Assembly: GCA_024138025.1 (NCBI GenBank)
Contig: JAMXBD010001106.1
Location: forward strand, 186,001 to 250,000
Length of the DNA stretch: 64,000 nt
Direction of reading: 5' to 3'
Source: Combretum micranthum
Taxonomy: Eukaryota > Streptophyta > Magnoliopsida > Myrtales > Combretaceae
Shown: piece by piece, positions 61,712-64,000 of the stretch
Numbering within the stretch: position 1 is the stretch's first letter
Layout: each line of letters begins with the position of its first letter
Translations under genes and position numbers: made by a program
Notes under the pieces: generated by a model
Database searches by the model: none
Seen by the model: only the letters and a program-made list of their open reading frames with translations
Told to the model about the DNA's origin: nothing

Positions 61712-64000
61712 TGTAAGCCCTCGTTTTCTTAGCAATCTGAATTCGATTTCGAAAATTTGAAACCAGAAACCGAAACCCTAAAAGAATACCTCTGGACTAG
61801 TTGGACATGTAAACCCTAAACCTAACAATCCCAAGAACGAAACCCGGGGCAATAAAAAATGAGTTGACTACAGAATATAGCCCTAAATAATTTATCAAAA
61901 CATAAAAGGTCAGAATTCTGAACAATTCATTCGTTTCGACCCGATCGGGATCTATTCTTGAAAATCATCCCCGAAACTCGAAAATAGAAAAATTAATACA
62001 TAGGACTTGTTAGAACTAAGATTTAATAAAGAATTCAAAAATATATTTATAATAATTTTTCGATTTATAAAAATTACAGTTATAGCCTTTTTATCGTATT
62101 TTCATTATTACCGTAATTTAGTTATCTAATTAACTTTTTGATTTCTTCCACACTATTCACCAAGTACAACCATCCATACCCTATTCTTACATCCTTACAA
62201 CCTATTCTTACAATTTTACATCATTTCCTTACAAGTTTACTTTTCCAATACATCTTATTACTTAAAGTTACTTATTAAAAAAATTGAATTTTTTACACAA
62301 AACAAATTCAAATCTCTCTCTTCCTCCCTCACGTGGAACTGATTCCCCACCCTCACTCCCTCTCTCAATTGTTTGATTTTTCTTCAATTATTTAATCACA
62401 CAGAAACCCTAATTATTTCTATATAATCTCTCTTTCACCTTTCACTTTTTCACTTTCTCTCATTTTCTCACAGAACCAACTTTTGGAAGTCTTTTTCTCT
62501 CTCTTTCCTGTCTCTTTATCGTGACTCCTCTCTCTCACACACACATACACACAAATTTTTGTTCTTCAAATTTCCTACTCCAAATATTAAATAGGAAATA
62601 CATCTTGACCCTACCACTATAAAAACATGTAATGGTAAGATCATACATGTGTGGTTCCACCAAAAATCCTATAAACTTTATGCTAGGGATGTGGGAACAC
62701 TAAAACATGATATCCTTGCTATCACAATGTGTAAATCTTGTTACTAAAGTTGATATATTAGTATTTTGCTATATTATTGTTATATATTGTTCTTATGGAA
62801 CTTTTGTGCATATATTTTCATTATTACTCTCCTCTACATATTGTTCATGTTGCATCTACATCTATCGCATGAGTAGTATCGTAGATCTATTTGTCTAGAT
62901 TCCTTTAAATGCCATAGTTACTTGTTTTACATACATAAAGATTTGTAATATGGTAGTCTTGATGCTCAAAGATCCATTTTGTTTCTATCAAAAAGTGATT
63001 TTTAAAATTCGGATGTTGAGAAACAATCATTTAGAAAACCTATTTTCCAACTTCAAAATAAAGATCTTATATGTAAAATGAAGGGCTTAGGTATAAGTAT
63101 CATAAACGAGTGATTTTTATAAGATGAGCTTAGTTTTACTAAGAGAAATTTTCAAAACAAGAAAAGGGTTACAAAAGTTAAGTCAGATCTATGTTTCAAC
63201 TGTAACAAAAATGTTGAAATTCGTAACTAGGGTGAAATGCCAAGAAAACAACTATTTTCTAACCCTAAAACAAGAGTTTTATTAAATAAATGAAAGCCTT
63301 AGGGAGTAAGTTTGATTAGAACCTAATTTTAGAAAGAATAAATGAGCTTTTTGCAAGAAATAATCTCAAAAACAGTTTCCCAAAATTGGATCTAAAAATG
63401 ATCCCCATTTCAACACTATTTCCATGTGTATAGCAGCGAGAAGTTGGCAGTGTCCAGTTTCACCCTCTTTCAAACAGACTTTTTTCGATTCTCCGATCTC
63501 CTGTTTTCCTTCTTTATGTTCTCTGCCCTTTGTGTGAATTGGAGGATTGGTCCCGAGCGGCATTGATGCTCTCTTCTTCTTCTATTGGTAATGAGTTATC
63601 AAAATGAGGATTTTAATAGATAAATAGAAGCCTTAGGGAATAGATGTAATAAAGACTTAATTTTTATAAGAGTAAATTTGTTTTATCAAAGTATAAACCT
63701 AAAACAAAGGAAGGGTTTCCAAACTAGGAGCAAACAATATTTTCAATTTCAAAAATGTGTAAAATTGTCACTAGGCAAAACCCACATTTAAACATCTATT
63801 ATTCAACCTTTAAATGGAGAATTTTATTAAGATAACGAAGGTATTAGGTATATAGGTCATCAAGGCTTTATCCTAGTAAAAATATGAATGATTTTCAAAG
63901 AGATAAAGCTAGTTTTCTCAATCAAATATTCTTGAAATTGTTGCAAAGTAAAAGTTTTCCAAAAATTCTTTTTAATAAAAAATCATTAAGGATTTACATG
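61712..64000 (+). repeat. Type C LTR, runs off the window
   Basis: The LTR starts TGTAAGCCCTC. Its first 2.3 kb match, inverted, the pieces 18501-19857 and 11436-13430. It has a CTATATAATC box near 62417 followed by a CT-rich leader. It inserted into the CT-rich part of the type K LTR. Between about 63425 and 63597 it contains a block absent from the other copy. The 3' end, and whether an internal region follows, cannot be seen. Confidence 0.75.
63425..63597. other. Foreign insert of unknown origin in type C LTR
   Basis: The related copy (inverted, around 13040-13090) reads straight across this point with about 10 bases between GATCCCCATTT and CAAAATGAG. Here about 170 bases with clearly higher GC (for example TTGGCAGTGTCCAGTTTCAC and CCCGAGCGGCATTGATGCTC) lie between them. 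No terminal inverted repeat or target duplication was clear. A filler or organellar fragment is possible; I could not identify it. Confidence 0.5.

Noticed and set aside
1..64000. CRISPR arrays, bacterial operons, phage or defence systems
   Set aside because: No spaced direct repeats or microbial coding density. The content is plant LTR retrotransposons throughout.

Overview
This is nuclear DNA of a flowering plant: AT-rich, with no intact host gene that I can recognise, and built almost entirely of nested and decayed Ty3/gypsy LTR retrotransposons plus two small non-autonomous DNA transposons. The species cannot be told from the sequence. No CRISPR array, operon, tRNA or rRNA gene was seen.

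Layout. (1) 1-11435: an Athila-type Ty3/gypsy element on the plus strand, its left end off-window and its gag cut by an inverted LTR fragment. It has broken gag, protease, RT, RNase H and integrase, an env-like ORF with a candidate internal promoter and spliced leader, and a 3' LTR (10015-11435). (2) 11436-19857: a minus-strand 3.5-kb-class LTR (type C), interrupted by a 5.1-kb block (13431-18500) that is an inverted relative of 28141-32485 and itself carries a hAT-like MITE. (3) 19858-23756: pol tail and 3' LTR of a Del/Tekay-like chromovirus (LTR type B). (4) 23757-27841: old AT-rich sequence with a 305-bp Mutator-like MITE. (5) 27837-50282: a solo LTR (type F) with TSD TTATC, split by a type A LTR (28141-31569) and a type E LTR (34373-50147). 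The type E LTR is in turn split by a complete 12.2-kb chromovirus (36853-49054, TSD CTTAG). (6) 50283-53293: decayed gypsy-like remnants. (7) 53294-56851: type B solo LTR, TSD GCAAG. (8) 56864-61711: type K LTR split by a type D solo LTR (58170-61651, TSD TCATG). (9) 61712-64000: type C LTR running off the window.

LTR types A-F are visibly related: about 3.5 kb, TGTAAACC/TGTAAGCC-like starts, GTGACA-like ends, a shared block around AAAATGACCAAGTTATGGCC, and near the 3' part a module of two adjacent inverted repeats. In that module the arm sequences differ between families while pairing is kept. It is the least expected signal in the window. No gene set here acts together as a host pathway; the coding remnants are retrotransposon proteins disabled by stops, frameshifts, deletions and catalytic substitutions. 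Target-site duplications were read directly. Percent identities and ages were not computed.
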